This document shows, in pieces, positions 15,279-23,386 of a stretch of 33,105 nucleotides of DNA. This stretch comes from JBCCFW01 sp039029535 (GTDB taxonomy: Bacteria > Acidobacteriota > JBCCFW01): assembly GCA_039029535.1 (NCBI GenBank), contig JBCCFW010000080.1, positions 1-33,105 on the forward strand, read 5' to 3'. The first letter of the stretch is position 1. The number at the start of each line of letters is the position of its first letter. A program made the position numbers and the translations under genes. The notes under the pieces were generated by a model that worked only from the letters and a program-made list of their open reading frames with translations, searched no databases and had not been told where the DNA came from.

Positions 15279-17128
15279 TGACTGGCCTCGTCGCCTCGCT
15301 CCCGTCGGCCGAGCTGACCACGGCCTTGCTCGGCTCGCTGCTCGCGTCGCTGTGGCAGGGGGCGGTCCTCGCCCTGGGCTTTCTCGTCCTGCGCCCCTTC
15401 GCCCGTCGACCGTCGGAGCGTCACGCCCTCGGCGTGGTGGCGCTGTTCGGCCTGGTCGTCACCTGGCTGACGACCCTGGTCATGGGCTGGCGGGCACCGG
15501 CTCCCGAGAGCCTGCCCCTGCTGCTGGTCGCACCGGCACCCGAAGCCGGCCTGCTCTCGCGCGTCCTGCTCGGAGCCTGGGCGCTGGGGGTCGCGTGGTC
15601 CGGCCTGCGGCTGCTCGGTGGATGGTGGCGCTTGCGCAGCTTGGTCGTCAGCGCCGAGCCGTCGCGCTGGCAGCCGCTGCTCGACGAGCTCCGCGGCCGA
15701 CTCGCCGTCTCTCGCGCGGTGCGCCTGCTCGAATCGGTGCGGGTCAGCGTGCCCATGGTCGTCGGTTGGCTGCGTCCGGTGGTGCTCTTGCCGCCGGCCC
15801 TGGTCGTCGGCCTGGACCCGCGTCAGCTCGAGGCGATCCTGTTGCACGAGCTGGCTCACGTCCGCCGCCGCGACGATCTCGTCAACGCGCTTCAATGCGT
15901 TGCCGAGACCCTTCTCTTCTTCAACCCGGCAGCCCGCTGGCTGTCGTCCTGCATCCGCGAGGACCGCGAGCTCTGCTGCGACGACCTCGCTGCCGAAGCC
16001 CTCGGCTCGCGACGCGAGCAGGCCGCGGCCCTCGCTGCCGTCGCTCACTGGCGTTCATCCATTCCCGTCCTCGCGCTCCCTGCGCACGGAGGTTCCCTCG
16101 TGAAACGCGTCACTCACCTGCTGCAACCCGCACCTGTCGACTCCAGCGAGCTCGGTCGGTCCCGTCGGGTGGTCCTGCCCGGTCTTCTCGTGCTCCTGTC
16201 CCTCACCGTGCTCGGAGCTCAGGCGGTGAGCGAGCCGTCTTCGTCATCCTGGCTCCCGCCCGACGTCACCCGCTTCATGGACGAGTTCCGCCGCGCCGGT
16301 GACGAGCACGGCGTCGACCCGGGTCTCCTCGCCGTCATGACCCTGGTCGAGTCGGGTGGGAACCCGGAGGCGATCAGCAGCCGCGGAGCACGGGGGCTCA
16401 TGCAGGTCATGCCTGAGACTGCCGAAGTCATCGCCGACGCGCGGGGGCTCCCACGACCCAGCGACGACGAGCTCCTCGACCCGGCCGTGAGCACCGACCT
16501 CGGCGCCTGGTACCTCGCGCGACAGCTCGAGACCTTCGGTGACGAGGACACGGCCATCGCGGCCTACAACGCCGGGCCGAACCGAGCTCGACAGTGGGTC
16601 GAGGACGGCAAGCCGCTCCCGCTCGAGACGAGCGGTTACCTCTCGCTCATCAGGTCGCTGCTCGACGAGCGTGCGCAGCGGAAGAACGAAGCCTACGAGG
16701 AGTGGCGTGAGACCAAGCGCAGCCGGCTCGCGGAGCGGGCGCGCCCGATGCTGCCCTCGGGCAGGGTCACGTCGACCTTCGGGACCAAGCGCGATCCCTT
16801 CTCGGGCGACCACCGCTTTCACCAGGGAGTCGACCTGGCTGCTCCTCGCGGGACACCGGTGGTCGCGCCGCTGCCGGGTCGCGTGGTCGTCGCCGGCGAC
16901 GCTGGTGCCTGGGGGAACACGGTGGTCCTCTCACACGGAGCGGGCATCGCCACGCACTACGCTCATCTCGATCGGGTCGACGTCCGGGTCGGTGAGCGTC
17001 TCGAGGCCGGCGAGGTGCTCGGCGCCGTGGGCTCGACCGGCCGGAGCACCGGGCCTCACCTCCACTTCGAGGTGCGCGAGATGGGGGCCGCGATCGATCC
17101 CGAGCGTTTCGTCAAGATCGAGCGCTAG
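15275..17128 (+). CDS. BlaR1-like M56 protease fused to lytic transglycosylase (SLT) and M23 endopeptidase domains
   Basis: A 617-residue protein with three enzyme modules. An N-terminal M56 domain has membrane segments near 20-40, 50-70 and 95-115, zinc motif HELAH at 191-195, RELCCDD with Glu232, and a final membrane span at about 293-312. A periplasmic SLT domain follows at about 330-450, with catalytic Glu359 in VESGGNP, GARGLMQVMP and AYNAGP. An M23/LytM domain (about 490-612) has His516 and Asp520 (HxxxD), HYAH near 562 and HLH at 595-597. All catalytic residues are present. In BlaR1 the M56 domain cleaves BlaI when a beta-lactam binds the C-terminal sensor. Here that sensor is replaced by enzymes that cut glycan strands and stem peptides. 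The protein may sense cell-wall state through the hydrolase domains and relieve BlaI repression. The start overlaps the blaI stop. Confidence 0.9.
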   Translation: MMTGLVASLPSAELTTALLGSLLASLWQGAVLALGFLVLRPFARRPSERHALGVVALFGLVVTWLTTLVMGWRAPAPESLPLLLVAPAPEAGLLSRVLLGAWALGVAWSGLRLLGGWWRLRSLVVSAEPSRWQPLLDELRGRLAVSRAVRLLESVRVSVPMVVGWLRPVVLLPPALVVGLDPRQLEAILLHELAHVRRRDDLVNALQCVAETLLFFNPAARWLSSCIREDRELCCDDLAAEALGSRREQAAALAAVAHWRSSIPVLALPAHGGSLVKRVTHLLQPAPVDSSELGRSRRVVLPGLLVLLSLTVLGAQAVSEPSSSSWLPPDVTRFMDEFRRAGDEHGVDPGLLAVMTLVESGGNPEAISSRGARGLMQVMPETAEVIADARGLPRPSDDELLDPAVSTDLGAWYLARQLETFGDEDTAIAAYNAGPNRARQWVEDGKPLPLETSGYLSLIRSLLDERAQRKNEAYEEWRETKRSRLAERARPMLPSGRVTSTFGTKRDPFSGDHRFHQGVDLAAPRGTPVVAPLPGRVVVAGDAGAWGNTVVLSHGAGIATHYAHLDRVDVRVGERLEAGEVLGAVGSTGRSTGPHLHFEVREMGAAIDPERFVKIER

Positions 17129-17164
17129 CGTCTCTTCGTCTCGTGCCTCGCGAGAGGGGTGGGA

Positions 17165-17189
17165 GGGAAGCGGCGGTGGGCCGCTTCCC
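17165..17189 (+). terminator. Strong hairpin after the M56-SLT-M23 gene
   Basis: GGGAAGCGGC-GGTGG-GCCGCTTCCC is a perfect 10-bp GC-rich stem with a 5-base loop, 37 bases after the stop codon. It is followed by CCCC rather than a T-run, so it is either a U-less terminator or a 3'-stabilising hairpin. Confidence 0.5.
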
Positions 17190-17234
17190 CCCCACGAAGG
17201 AACGCGATGCACGGGAAGGACCGGCTGCCCCTGT

Positions 17235-17486
17235 TCAGGGCAGGAACTCGAAGGACGGCCGGTCCTCGCTCTTGGTCACCGTTGCCGGTGACCTATCCGC
17301 CTTCTCACGGGCCAGACGCTCGACGCGGCGCAGGAGATCGACCTCCTGCACGCGACGTTCCCCGCTGTCGCCCGCGTCGAGACGTCCGGCGACCGTGAGA
17401 AGGAGGGGCGCGATCGCCAGCAGCACGCCGAAGCAAGCCCTTCGGCGGGGGACGCTGTCCGAAACGATCGCGACTCTGGGCGACAA
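17235..17486 (-). CDS. Small single-TM protein with charged helical tail (unrecognised)
   Basis: A proposed 83-residue protein from a TTG start at 17486, which has GAGGAA six bases upstream. A frame open to 17684 also contains an ATG start, but its extra ~66 residues look like non-coding translation. It has one membrane segment (about 17-35, CFGVLLAIAPLLLTVAGRL) and then a charged helix with heptad-like leucines (VQEVDLLRRVERLAREKAD), ending FEFLP. The plan (short N-terminus, one span, short coiled coil) resembles small division-type proteins such as FtsB, but I see no diagnostic motif. It is divergent from the ECF sigma gene and tail-to-tail with the M56 fusion gene. Confidence 0.45.
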   Translation of the reverse strand: MSPRVAIVSDSVPRRRACFGVLLAIAPLLLTVAGRLDAGDSGERRVQEVDLLRRVERLAREKADRSPATVTKSEDRPSFEFLP

Positions 17487-17618
17487 CTGAAGTTCCTCGT
17501 CTGAGCCGCTTCCACAGCGTCTGTCCAGACGGTGCCTTGCGGTCTCATTCACGGCCTGCGCAGGACGAGGCGAGAACCCGAACGCCGGACCGCACTTTTT
17601 TTCGAGGCCCGTGAGAAT

Positions 17619-17635
17619 CGGGTCAGTTCGACCCG
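17619..17635. promoter_or_regulatory. Inverted repeat between the small membrane gene and the ECF sigma gene
   Basis: CGGGTC-AGTTC-GACCCG has perfect 6-bp arms and a 5-base centre. It lies in the 190-bp divergent intergenic region, 42 bp before the sigma factor start. The rest of the region holds a short T-run (17596-17602) and TACCAT at 17662-17667, a possible -10 box for the sigma gene. Confidence 0.35.
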
Positions 17636-17676
17636 GTGGCTGCCAAGACCGGGAGGCTTGGTACCATCGCCGCATC

Positions 17677-18297
17677 GTGAGCACGGAAGACGAGACGGGT
17701 CAGCAGGCAGGCGCCGACGGATCGCCCGCGGAGCCGCCCGGGGCGGCGACCCTGCTCTTGCGTCGACTGGCCGAGGGGGAATCCCGGGCCGGCGACGAGC
17801 TCCTCGAGCTGCTGCAAGACGAGCTGAGTCGTCTGGCCGCCGCCTGCTTCCGCCGAGAGTCCCCCGGTCACACCCTCCAGCCCACGGCCCTCATCAACGA
17901 GGCCTGGCTCCGTCTCGTCGGCTCCGAGCAGCCGAACTACGAGAACCGCTCGCACTTCCTCGGCATCGCCGCGACCGTCATGCGCCGGGTGTTGGTCGAG
18001 CACGCTCGACGACGAGGAGCGGAGAAGCGGGGTGGCAACTGGGGGCGGGTCACGCTCGACGAGCGCAAGGTCTCCAACGACCCGCCACTGGGCTTCGATG
18101 CCGACGTTCTGGCCCTCCACCAGGCTCTCGAGCGGCTCGCCGAGCTGAGCCCGCGTCAGGCGACCATCGTCGAGCTCCGCTGGTTCGGGGGCATGACCCT
18201 CCGCGAGGTGGCCAAGCACATGGGCTTGGTGACGCGGACGGTCGAGAAGGACTGGGCCATCGCCCGCGCCTGGCTGCGACGCGAGCTGACGTCCTGA
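17677..18297 (+). CDS. ECF RNA polymerase sigma factor (Sigma70_ECF / TIGR02999 type)
   Basis: A 206-residue sigma factor. Region 2 is recognisable in LLRRLAEGESRAGDELLELLQDEL and in HTLQPTALINEAWLRLVG...RSHFLGIAATVMRRVLVEHARRR, a string characteristic of the Sigma70_ECF family (PF07638). Region 4 has LSPRQATIVELRWFGGMTLREVAKHMGLVTRTVEKDWAIARAWLRREL. The GTG at 17677 is chosen because homology begins soon after it and a -10-like TACCAT lies just upstream; the frame is open to an ATG at 17611 without added similarity. This class is usually encoded next to Ser/Thr kinases in Planctomycetota and Acidobacteriota, and here a kinase gene follows after 44 bp. Regulation is probably by phosphorylation or the kinase's sensor rather than a classic anti-sigma factor (inference). 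Confidence 0.9.
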   Translation: MSTEDETGQQAGADGSPAEPPGAATLLLRRLAEGESRAGDELLELLQDELSRLAAACFRRESPGHTLQPTALINEAWLRLVGSEQPNYENRSHFLGIAATVMRRVLVEHARRRGAEKRGGNWGRVTLDERKVSNDPPLGFDADVLALHQALERLAELSPRQATIVELRWFGGMTLREVAKHMGLVTRTVEKDWAIARAWLRRELTS

Positions 18298-18329
18298 CTT
18301 CGACACTCGGCTGTCGCTGAAGCTCGCGC

Positions 18330-18341
18330 TACCCTCTGCCC
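18330..18341 (+). promoter_or_regulatory. -10-like element six bases before the kinase GTG
   Basis: TACCCT (18330-18335) precedes the GTG at 18342 by exactly six bases, and no Shine-Dalgarno sequence is present. It matches the spacing seen before the PARG and M36-like genes and suggests a leaderless transcript, possibly one recognised by the adjacent ECF sigma factor. Confidence 0.35.
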
Positions 18342-21300
18342 GTGGACCCCGGTCGCTACGAGCGCATGACGCGGATCCTCCATGCCGCCCTCGACCTCGA
18401 TCTCTTCGAGCGAGCGCGGTACATCGAGGAGTCCTGCGGTGACGACGAAGACTTGCGTCGTGAAGTCATGGGCATGCTCGAGGAGCTGGAGGACGACCCC
18501 ACCGAGGTGATGGACGAGGCGCCCGGCCGGGTCATGCGTCGGGAGGCCGAGCGGATTCGGATGACGCGGCCCTCGGAGTCGCTGGAGCGAGTCGGTCAGC
18601 ACCGCGTCGTCCGCTACCTCGGCGCAGGGGGAATGGGGGTCGTCTACGAGGCCGAGCAGGAGACCACGCGTCAGCGCGTGGCGGTCAAGCTGCTGAGTCC
18701 TTCGTCTTCGAGCCCGAGCATGGTGCGTCGCTTCCAGCGCGAGGCGGAGTTCCTCGGACGTCTGCAGCATCCGGGAATCGCTCGGGTTTACGAGGCCGGT
18801 CAGACGAAGCCCTGGGGTGAGGATGGACCCGAGCTGCCCTACCTCGTCATGGAGCTCGTCGACGGGTTGAACCTCACCTCGCATGTCGTCGAGGAGAAGC
18901 TCGAGGTCCCCGAGCGCGTCGAGCTCATGGCGAAGATCTGCGACGCGGTGGAGCACGCTCATGCTCGGGGCGTCGTCCACCGTGATCTCAAGCCGGCCAA
19001 CATCCTGGTCGACGCCAATGGACAGCCGCGCATCCTCGACTTCGGCGTCGCGCGTGCGATCGACGTCGACCCGGAGGTCCAGGCACAGCGCACCGGGACG
19101 GCGCAGGTCATCGGCACGCTCCAGTACATGAGCCCCGAGCAGCTCACCGGTGGCGAGGTCTCCCCGGCCACCGACGTCTACGCCCTCGGCGTCCTCACCT
19201 ACGAGGTCCTCACCGGACGCGTCCCCCAGCCGGTGGCGGGGCTCAACTTCATGGAGGCCGCCCGCACCATCCAGGAGCAGGAAGCGCCGTCGCTGGCGCG
19301 CGTCGTGCCGCGCTTGGCGGGCGACCTCGACGCCATCGTCAGCACGGCGCTGGAGAAAGAGCCCGAGCGACGCTACTCCTCGGCCGCCGCCATGGGCGCC
19401 GACCTGCGTCGCTACTTGTCGGAGGAGCCCATCCTCGCGCGGCCCACCACGCTGTTCCATCGGGCGCGCAAGTTCGTGCGGCGCAACCGCGGCCCGACGA
19501 TCGCCGCGGCGGTGCTCGTCGCGATCCTCAGCACCGGCTTCCTGGTGACCGCACGCTTCGCGCTGCGCGAGTCGCGTGCCCGGCACGCGGCTCAGCTCGC
19601 CGTCGAGCAGGCGCACGCGGCCTCGCGACGCGCCCAGCTCGCCGGTGCGGCCATGGCCTTGCGGGAAGGGGACACCGTCGCGGCGCGTTCGCATCTCGAG
19701 CCCACCGCACCCGAGCTTCGGGAGTGGACCTGGGAACACTTGCACGCCCGCCTGGACGACTCGCTCGATCGACTGTCCCTCTCACTCGGTCGCGGCAACC
19801 GCTTGCATCGGGTCGGTCGCGACCGTCTCGTCGTTCTCGACTTGGTCGGACTCGCCCAGGTTCGCGTGAAGGAAGACGGCGAGCTGGAGCTGATCGAGGC
19901 CCGCGATCACGCCGGCTACCTCGCGCTGTCCCGAGACGGCACGGAGGTCCTGGCCGAGGGGGACGGTCGCTGGTGGATCGAGAGCCTGTCCGACTCGGCG
20001 GAGCGACGACTCGTCTCAGGGGAGCTGAATCGAGCTCATCTCGTCGACGGCGAGGGAGAGGACGCTCGCTATCGCTGGCGCGAGGTCAAGGGTCGACACG
20101 ATGCCTACAGCGCCGACGGTCGCTTCGCGGTCACCAAGCGTGGCTCGCTGGCTTACCTCGTTCCTGCCGACGACCCGGACGGGGGCGTCGAGCTCGGAGG
20201 GCCCACGCGAGGCATCGCCATTTCAGAGGATGGTGAGTGGGTCGTCATCGGAACGAACGAAGGCCAGCTTCGTCTCTTCGCCACGAGGGACCACTCCGAG
20301 CGCTGGTCGATCGCGGCCTCGAGCGAGCCCATCCGCACGATCAACTTCAGCCCCGAGGCGGACACCATCCGCACCGTCGACATGCGGGGTCAGGTGCGCC
20401 TCTGGCGACGTCACGACGGGCAGCGACTGGCGACGCTCCCCGTCGTCGGGCACAGCCTGCGCCCGCCCAGCTTCTCGCCGGACGGCAGCGCCGTCGTGAT
20501 GGCGGCGAGCAACAGCGGCTGGTTGCGCTACTTCAGCACGACCGACGGTCGCAGCATCCACGAGCCCACCATCGGCCCCGTCACGACCTCGAAGGGACAG
20601 GCCTGGTTTTCGGAGCTGGGGCTCCTGGTCAACCTGGATGCGAGCAGCGAGCTCACGAGCTTCCTGTCGCCCGAGCTCGCCCAGCCTCGACTCCTGGCCG
20701 GTCACGGGAGCTACGTCTATGCGGTGGAGCACGTCCCCGGCGATCGGGTCGTGTCGACGAGTTGGGACGGCACGCTCAAGGTCTGGCAGGCCGGCACGGG
20801 TCGCTTGCTCGACTCGATCGACTTGCCCCACGCCGTGAGCATCGACCTCGACGCCTCGCCCGACGGCACGGCCTGTGCCGTGACCAGCCCGGGGATCAAG
20901 GTCAGCGTGTACGAGCTCGCGACCGGTCGGCAGCTCGCTCGCTTCGTCGACGAACGGATGCTCACGGCGACCTTCAGCGCGGATGGTCGCTGGCTGTACG
21001 TGGTGCGACTCGAGGGCTCGGTCGACGTCGTGAGCAGCACGAGTTGGGAGGTCGAACGCCGGTTCGCCTTCACCGAGGATGCTCCGGGGCGGGAAGGCTC
21101 GGGGCCCTTGCGAGCGATCGCTGGTGACGGTCTTCTCGTGGTCGTTCGGGGTGACACGGTCTGGGCGTTGGAGCCCGTCAGCGGTGATCCGCTCTGGACC
21201 TGGGAGGGGAGCGATCGCGTCACCGGCCAGACGCTGAGCGTCGAGGCAGGGCTGGTGGCCCTGGGATTCCAGGGCGAGGTCGTCCTTCTCGACCGCGTGG

Positions 21301-21599
21301 ACGGGACGCTCCGCCACCGCATCGAGCTCGCCGGCGGCGCCGCGTACGGTCTCGCCTTTCATCCGCACGAGCCGACCCTCGCCATCGGCTCACGCGACTC
21401 GCTCATCCGAACGTGGAATCTCGAGGAGCACGAGCTCATCGGTCGTCTCTATGGACACCTCGACTACGTGCACGACCTCGACTTCTCGGACGACGGAGCC
21501 GTCCTCGTCTCCGGCTCGGGTGATGCGACCGTGCGTCTCTGGGACACCGTTCCGCTGCGCGAGCGTCGGGCGAAGGCCCTGGCGGCCGGGGACGGCTGA
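18342..21599 (+). CDS. Membrane Ser/Thr protein kinase with C-terminal WD40-type propeller
   Basis: A 1085-residue Hanks-type kinase. The first ~85 residues are the short helical N-terminal region common in this bacterial family (ERARYIEESCGDDEDLRREV). The kinase domain (about 86-355) is complete: glycine loop GAGGMGVVY, Lys116 in VAVK, HRDLKPAN with Asp215, DFG at 233-235, and YMSPEQ in the activation segment. A membrane span lies at about 390-410. The remaining ~650 residues form repeated WD40-like blades (for example HGSYVYAVEHV...TSWDGTLKVWQ and HLDYVHDLDFS...SGDATVRLWD), probably extracytoplasmic and sensing or binding a partner. It starts with GTG 44 bp after the ECF sigma gene, forming the sigma-kinase module. 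The substrate is unknown; the neighbouring sigma factor is a candidate. Confidence 0.92.
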   Translation: MDPGRYERMTRILHAALDLDLFERARYIEESCGDDEDLRREVMGMLEELEDDPTEVMDEAPGRVMRREAERIRMTRPSESLERVGQHRVVRYLGAGGMGVVYEAEQETTRQRVAVKLLSPSSSSPSMVRRFQREAEFLGRLQHPGIARVYEAGQTKPWGEDGPELPYLVMELVDGLNLTSHVVEEKLEVPERVELMAKICDAVEHAHARGVVHRDLKPANILVDANGQPRILDFGVARAIDVDPEVQAQRTGTAQVIGTLQYMSPEQLTGGEVSPATDVYALGVLTYEVLTGRVPQPVAGLNFMEAARTIQEQEAPSLARVVPRLAGDLDAIVSTALEKEPERRYSSAAAMGADLRRYLSEEPILARPTTLFHRARKFVRRNRGPTIAAAVLVAILSTGFLVTARFALRESRARHAAQLAVEQAHAASRRAQLAGAAMALREGDTVAARSHLEPTAPELREWTWEHLHARLDDSLDRLSLSLGRGNRLHRVGRDRLVVLDLVGLAQVRVKEDGELELIEARDHAGYLALSRDGTEVLAEGDGRWWIESLSDSAERRLVSGELNRAHLVDGEGEDARYRWREVKGRHDAYSADGRFAVTKRGSLAYLVPADDPDGGVELGGPTRGIAISEDGEWVVIGTNEGQLRLFATRDHSERWSIAASSEPIRTINFSPEADTIRTVDMRGQVRLWRRHDGQRLATLPVVGHSLRPPSFSPDGSAVVMAASNSGWLRYFSTTDGRSIHEPTIGPVTTSKGQAWFSELGLLVNLDASSELTSFLSPELAQPRLLAGHGSYVYAVEHVPGDRVVSTSWDGTLKVWQAGTGRLLDSIDLPHAVSIDLDASPDGTACAVTSPGIKVSVYELATGRQLARFVDERMLTATFSADGRWLYVVRLEGSVDVVSSTSWEVERRFAFTEDAPGREGSGPLRAIAGDGLLVVVRGDTVWALEPVSGDPLWTWEGSDRVTGQTLSVEAGLVALGFQGEVVLLDRVDGTLRHRIELAGGAAYGLAFHPHEPTLAIGSRDSLIRTWNLEEHELIGRLYGHLDYVHDLDFSDDGAVLVSGSGDATVRLWDTVPLRERRAKALAAGDG

Positions 21600-21613
21600 G
21601 TCCCGGCGACAGG

Positions 21614-22684
21614 TCAGTCGAGCAGCCGGAGTCCCTGGGTCTTGAGGAGGCAGCTCACCGGCAGGTCGTCGACGAGCTCGAGCTCGGCAGCAGCCTCGGC
21701 GGTGATCTCCGACCAGAGGAGCTGGCCGACGTCGACCGCGACGAACACGGCGCCCTCGACCGGCACGACCTGGCGGACCCGACCCGTGAGTCGGTTCCGC
21801 ACGGACAGGCCGTCGACCTCGTGTCGACTCAAGGTGACGGCGGCGGGATCACAGCGCACGAACACCGAGGAGCGCGTCGCGACGCCGTCGTCGGGAAGCT
21901 GGAGACGTTGCTCGCCGAGACGACCGAGCAGGCGTCCGTCCTCGCGGGCGACGTCGTCGATGCGCAGGAGGTTCACCGGCGCGGTGGCGTCCTTCCAGGC
22001 GAGGGCCTCCGGCCGACCGAGCACCTCGTCGAGAGCGCCGCTGGCGATCACCCGTCCGTCCTCGAGCGCGATGACGTCTCGAGCGAGACGACGGGCCTCG
22101 GCCTGAGAGTGCGTGACGAAGAGGGTGGGGATGCGCCACTCCGCGAGGACCTGATCGAGATGGTCGAGGATGCGCAGCTTGAGGGGCTCGTCCAGGCTGG
22201 CGAGGGGCTCGTCCATGAGGAGGAGCTCGGCGCCGCTCAACAGGGCCCGACCGAGAGCGACCCGCTGGCTCTCGCCCCCGGAGAGCGTGGAGGGGCGACG
22301 ACTCAACAGCGGCCGCAGGTCGAGGATGTCGACCAGGCGTTCGAAGTCGATGGGTTGGCTCGTCGATCGGCGGCGGCGTCCATAGAGGAGGTTCTTCTCG
22401 ACGCTGAGATGCGGGAAGAGCAGGTGATCTTGAAAGACGACGGCGAGACGACGGCGCTCGGGAGGAAGGTCGACGCCGGCGTCGCGATCGAAGAGCGTCG
22501 TGTCGCCGAGGGTGATGCGACCGTGGTCGGGTGAAAGAAAGCCGGCGAGCATCGAGAACAGGCTGCTCTTGCCGCTTCCCGAGGGGCCGAGCAGGGCGGT
22601 CACGGTCGGCTCGCAGGTGAAGGCGACGTCGAGCTCGAAGCCACTTGGGTGGCGGTGTCGCAGGGCGACGTCGAGCGCGCTCAC
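21614..22684 (-). CDS. modC: Molybdate (or tungstate) ABC transporter ATP-binding protein
   Basis: A 356-residue ABC ATPase with Walker A GPSGSGKSS (33-41), Q-loop Gln85, signature LSGGE (134-138), Walker B LLLMDEP (154-160) and a switch His in FVTHSQAEA. The C-terminus carries a TOBE/Mop-like domain (about 290-356, NRLTGRVRQVVPVEGAVFVAVDVG), which in ModC binds molybdate and gives feedback control. It starts at GTG 22684, overlapping the modB stop (GTGA); the longer open frame to 23131 is antisense-like and runs through modB. It energises oxyanion import with the ModB permease. Whether molybdate, tungstate or sulphate is carried cannot be told from sequence, though the size and TOBE domain favour molybdate. 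Confidence 0.88.
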   Translation of the reverse strand: MSALDVALRHRHPSGFELDVAFTCEPTVTALLGPSGSGKSSLFSMLAGFLSPDHGRITLGDTTLFDRDAGVDLPPERRRLAVVFQDHLLFPHLSVEKNLLYGRRRRSTSQPIDFERLVDILDLRPLLSRRPSTLSGGESQRVALGRALLSGAELLLMDEPLASLDEPLKLRILDHLDQVLAEWRIPTLFVTHSQAEARRLARDVIALEDGRVIASGALDEVLGRPEALAWKDATAPVNLLRIDDVAREDGRLLGRLGEQRLQLPDDGVATRSSVFVRCDPAAVTLSRHEVDGLSVRNRLTGRVRQVVPVEGAVFVAVDVGQLLWSEITAEAAAELELVDDLPVSCLLKTQGLRLLD

Positions 22685-23361
22685 GGCCGGGCCTCGTGAC
22701 GGCGGGCGAGCCACTCGGAAACGAGGAGGGCGCCGGCAGCACAAGCGATGGAGAGCAGCACCATCCGCCAGCAGCTCTCCAGCCCGCCGGGGCGATGCGC
22801 GAGGCTGTAGATGGCCAGCGGCAGCGTGCGCGTGCGGCCCTCGATGTTGCCCGCGATCATGATCGTGGCGCCGAACTCTCCGAGGCTCCGCGCGAAGGCG
22901 AGCAGGGCGCCGGCGAGAAGACCCGGACGGGCGAGGGGCAGGCTCACCGTGAAGAAGGCGGACAGCCGTGAGGCACCGAGGCTGCGAGCCGCGAGCTCCA
23001 GACGAGGGTCGAGGCCCTCGAAGGCGAGACGGATCGCGCGGACCATGAGCGGGAAGCTCACGACCATCGCGGCGATCACCGCGCCGCCCCAGGTGAAGAC
23101 GAGGCTCAGGCCGAGGCGTTCGTGCAACCACGAGCCGAGGGGACCCGAGCGCCCGAGGAGCACCAGCAGCAGGTAGCCGGTAACGACCGGCGGGAGCACC
23201 AGGGGCAGGTTGACGAGGGTCTCGACCAGCACGCGGGCCCGTGAACGCGTGCGGGCGAGCCAGTAGCCGGTGCCCACGGCGAACGGCAGCGCCAGCACGG
23301 CGGCCGTGCCGGCGACCTGCAGGCTCACGCGGAGCGCCGAGAGCTCGTCGGGATGGAGCAC
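22681..23361 (-). CDS. modB: Molybdate ABC transporter permease
   Basis: A 226-residue membrane protein with about five or six spans, the typical ModB size. It has the EAA-type loop that contacts the ATPase (ELAARSLGASRLSAFFTVSLPLARPGLLAG) followed by the ModB-like segment FARSLGEFGATIMIAGNIEGRTRTLPLAIY. The N-terminal half includes LVNLPLVLPPVVTGYLLLVLLG, also characteristic. It starts with GTG at 23361, 25 bp after the HD-domain gene, and overlaps modC. It forms the transmembrane channel for the oxyanion delivered by the ModA-like lipoprotein encoded upstream in the same run. Confidence 0.9.
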   Translation of the reverse strand: MLHPDELSALRVSLQVAGTAAVLALPFAVGTGYWLARTRSRARVLVETLVNLPLVLPPVVTGYLLLVLLGRSGPLGSWLHERLGLSLVFTWGGAVIAAMVVSFPLMVRAIRLAFEGLDPRLELAARSLGASRLSAFFTVSLPLARPGLLAGALLAFARSLGEFGATIMIAGNIEGRTRTLPLAIYSLAHRPGGLESCWRMVLLSIACAAGALLVSEWLARRHEARP

Positions 23362-23386
23362 GCCGCGACCTTATCGCATCGGTCGA

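Noticed and set aside
17581..17605. T-run at 17596-17602 as a terminator
   Set aside because: No stable stem precedes it on either strand in the right orientation.
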